From: an uncultured Anaerotruncus sp.
GTDB lineage: Bacteria; Bacillota; Clostridia; Oscillospirales; Ruminococcaceae
NCBI RefSeq assembly: GCF_902490045.1
Contig: NZ_CABUCJ010000141.1
Span: 1 to 5,585 of the forward strand
Direction: 5' to 3'
Length of the DNA stretch: 5,585 nt
Shown here: positions 5,133 to 5,585 of the stretch, in pieces
Layout of the letters: the number at the start of each line of letters is the position of its first letter
How positions within the stretch are numbered: the stretch's first letter is position 1
The notes under the pieces: model-generated
Database searches by the model: none
What the model was told of the DNA's origin: nothing
Seen by the model: only the letters and a program-made list of their open reading frames with translations
Made by a program: the position numbers and the translations under genes

Positions 5133-5585
5133 ATGATCGAAAACAATGTGGAAAAAAAGCAGCGCGCGGTGCTCGTCGCGGTGGATACGGGGGAGTACGA
5201 CGCGCAGGTGTCCCTTGACGAGCTCGAGGAGCTTGCCGGGACCGCCGGCGCGGAGACCGCCGCCAGGGTGCTCCAGAAGCGGGGCGGCTTCGACCCGGCC
5301 ACGGTGATCGGCAGCGGGAGGCTTTCGGAGATCGCGGAATTCTGCAAGGGGGACGGCGCGGACCTCGTCATCTTCGACTGCGAGCTCTCCCCGGCGCAGA
5401 TGCGCAACATCGAGGACGCGTGCGGCGTGCCGGTCATCGACCGCACCACCCTCATCCTCGACATCTTTGCCCAGAGGGCCGTCACCGCCGAGGGCAAGCT
5501 CCAGGTGGAGCTTGCCCAGCTGCGCTACCGGCTGCCCCGGCTCACGGGGCTGGGCGGCGCTCTCTCCCGGCTGGGCGGCGGCATC
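5133..5585 (+). CDS. hflX: GTPase HflX, N-terminal part (cut by window end)
   Basis: The first 151 residues of a ribosome-associated GTPase; the gene continues past the right edge. HflX proteins bind the 50S subunit and in several bacteria split stalled or hibernating 70S ribosomes during stress. Visible are the N-terminal domain motifs VIGSGRLSEI (58-67), FDCELSPAQMRNIE (81-94) and VIDRTTLILDIFAQRA (101-116), then TAEGKLQVELAQLRYRLPRL (118-137). The glycine-rich linker LSRLGGGI is reached at the end. The G1-G4 GTP-binding motifs lie beyond the window. The family usually has SGKxxE where this protein has SGRLSE, a conservative change. The ATG has an SD-like GGGAG at 5121-5125 with 7-base spacing. 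It is divergent from the DUF1638-type gene. I see no clear plus-strand promoter in the 143-base gap. Confidence 0.95.
   Translation, partial: MIENNVEKKQRAVLVAVDTGEYDAQVSLDELEELAGTAGAETAARVLQKRGGFDPATVIGSGRLSEIAEFCKGDGADLVIFDCELSPAQMRNIEDACGVPVIDRTTLILDIFAQRAVTAEGKLQVELAQLRYRLPRLTGLGGALSRLGGGI

Noticed and set aside
4997..5497. Minus-strand open frame of 166 codons
   Set aside because: It is antisense to the clear HflX coding sequence and Ser/Arg-rich like other shadows.

Overview
The window looks like chromosomal DNA from a GC-rich Firmicute, most likely a gut Clostridia lineage near the Oscillospiraceae/Ruminococcaceae. This is inferred from the compact SerA with a C-terminal ACT domain of clostridial type, strong Shine-Dalgarno (SD) sites, near-consensus sigma-A promoters, and a DUF1638-type protein. 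No species can be named from the sequence alone. Most of the window is ordinary housekeeping DNA. The least ordinary part is the first 300 bases.

Layout. Positions 1-300 are non-coding and hold a run of short GC-rich hairpins, a 10-base direct repeat (60-69 and 170-179) and a strongly structured inverted-repeat element (175-299). The right edge of that element overlaps a near-perfect promoter (281-309). The promoter drives serC (369-1454, TTG start) and serA (1454-2620, one-base overlap), which end at a strong intrinsic terminator (2634-2665). An intergenic stretch of about 290 bases follows. It contains a G-rich tract and then an extended -10 promoter (2809-2838) for two membrane-protein genes: a short NfeD-family protein (2909-3382) and an SPFH/band-7 (QmcA/stomatin-like) protein (3395-4318). 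A long hairpin (4336-4377) separates these from a convergent minus-strand gene for a DUF1638-type protein (4389 back to 4989). That gene has its own candidate promoter (5025-5053, minus). It is divergent from the last gene, hflX (from 5133), which runs off the right edge.

How the genes work together. SerA oxidises 3-phosphoglycerate and SerC transaminates the product to phosphoserine. These are the first two steps of serine synthesis, made here from one tightly coupled transcript; the phosphatase (SerB) is not in the window. The NfeD and SPFH proteins form a well-known partner pair thought to organise membrane microdomains. HflX is a ribosome-associated GTPase. The role of the DUF1638-type protein is unknown.

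I found no CRISPR array, tRNA, rRNA, transposase or known defence system. The best candidate for something undescribed is the structured 1-300 region. It may be a dispersed non-coding repeat family that supplies the -35 box of the serC promoter.
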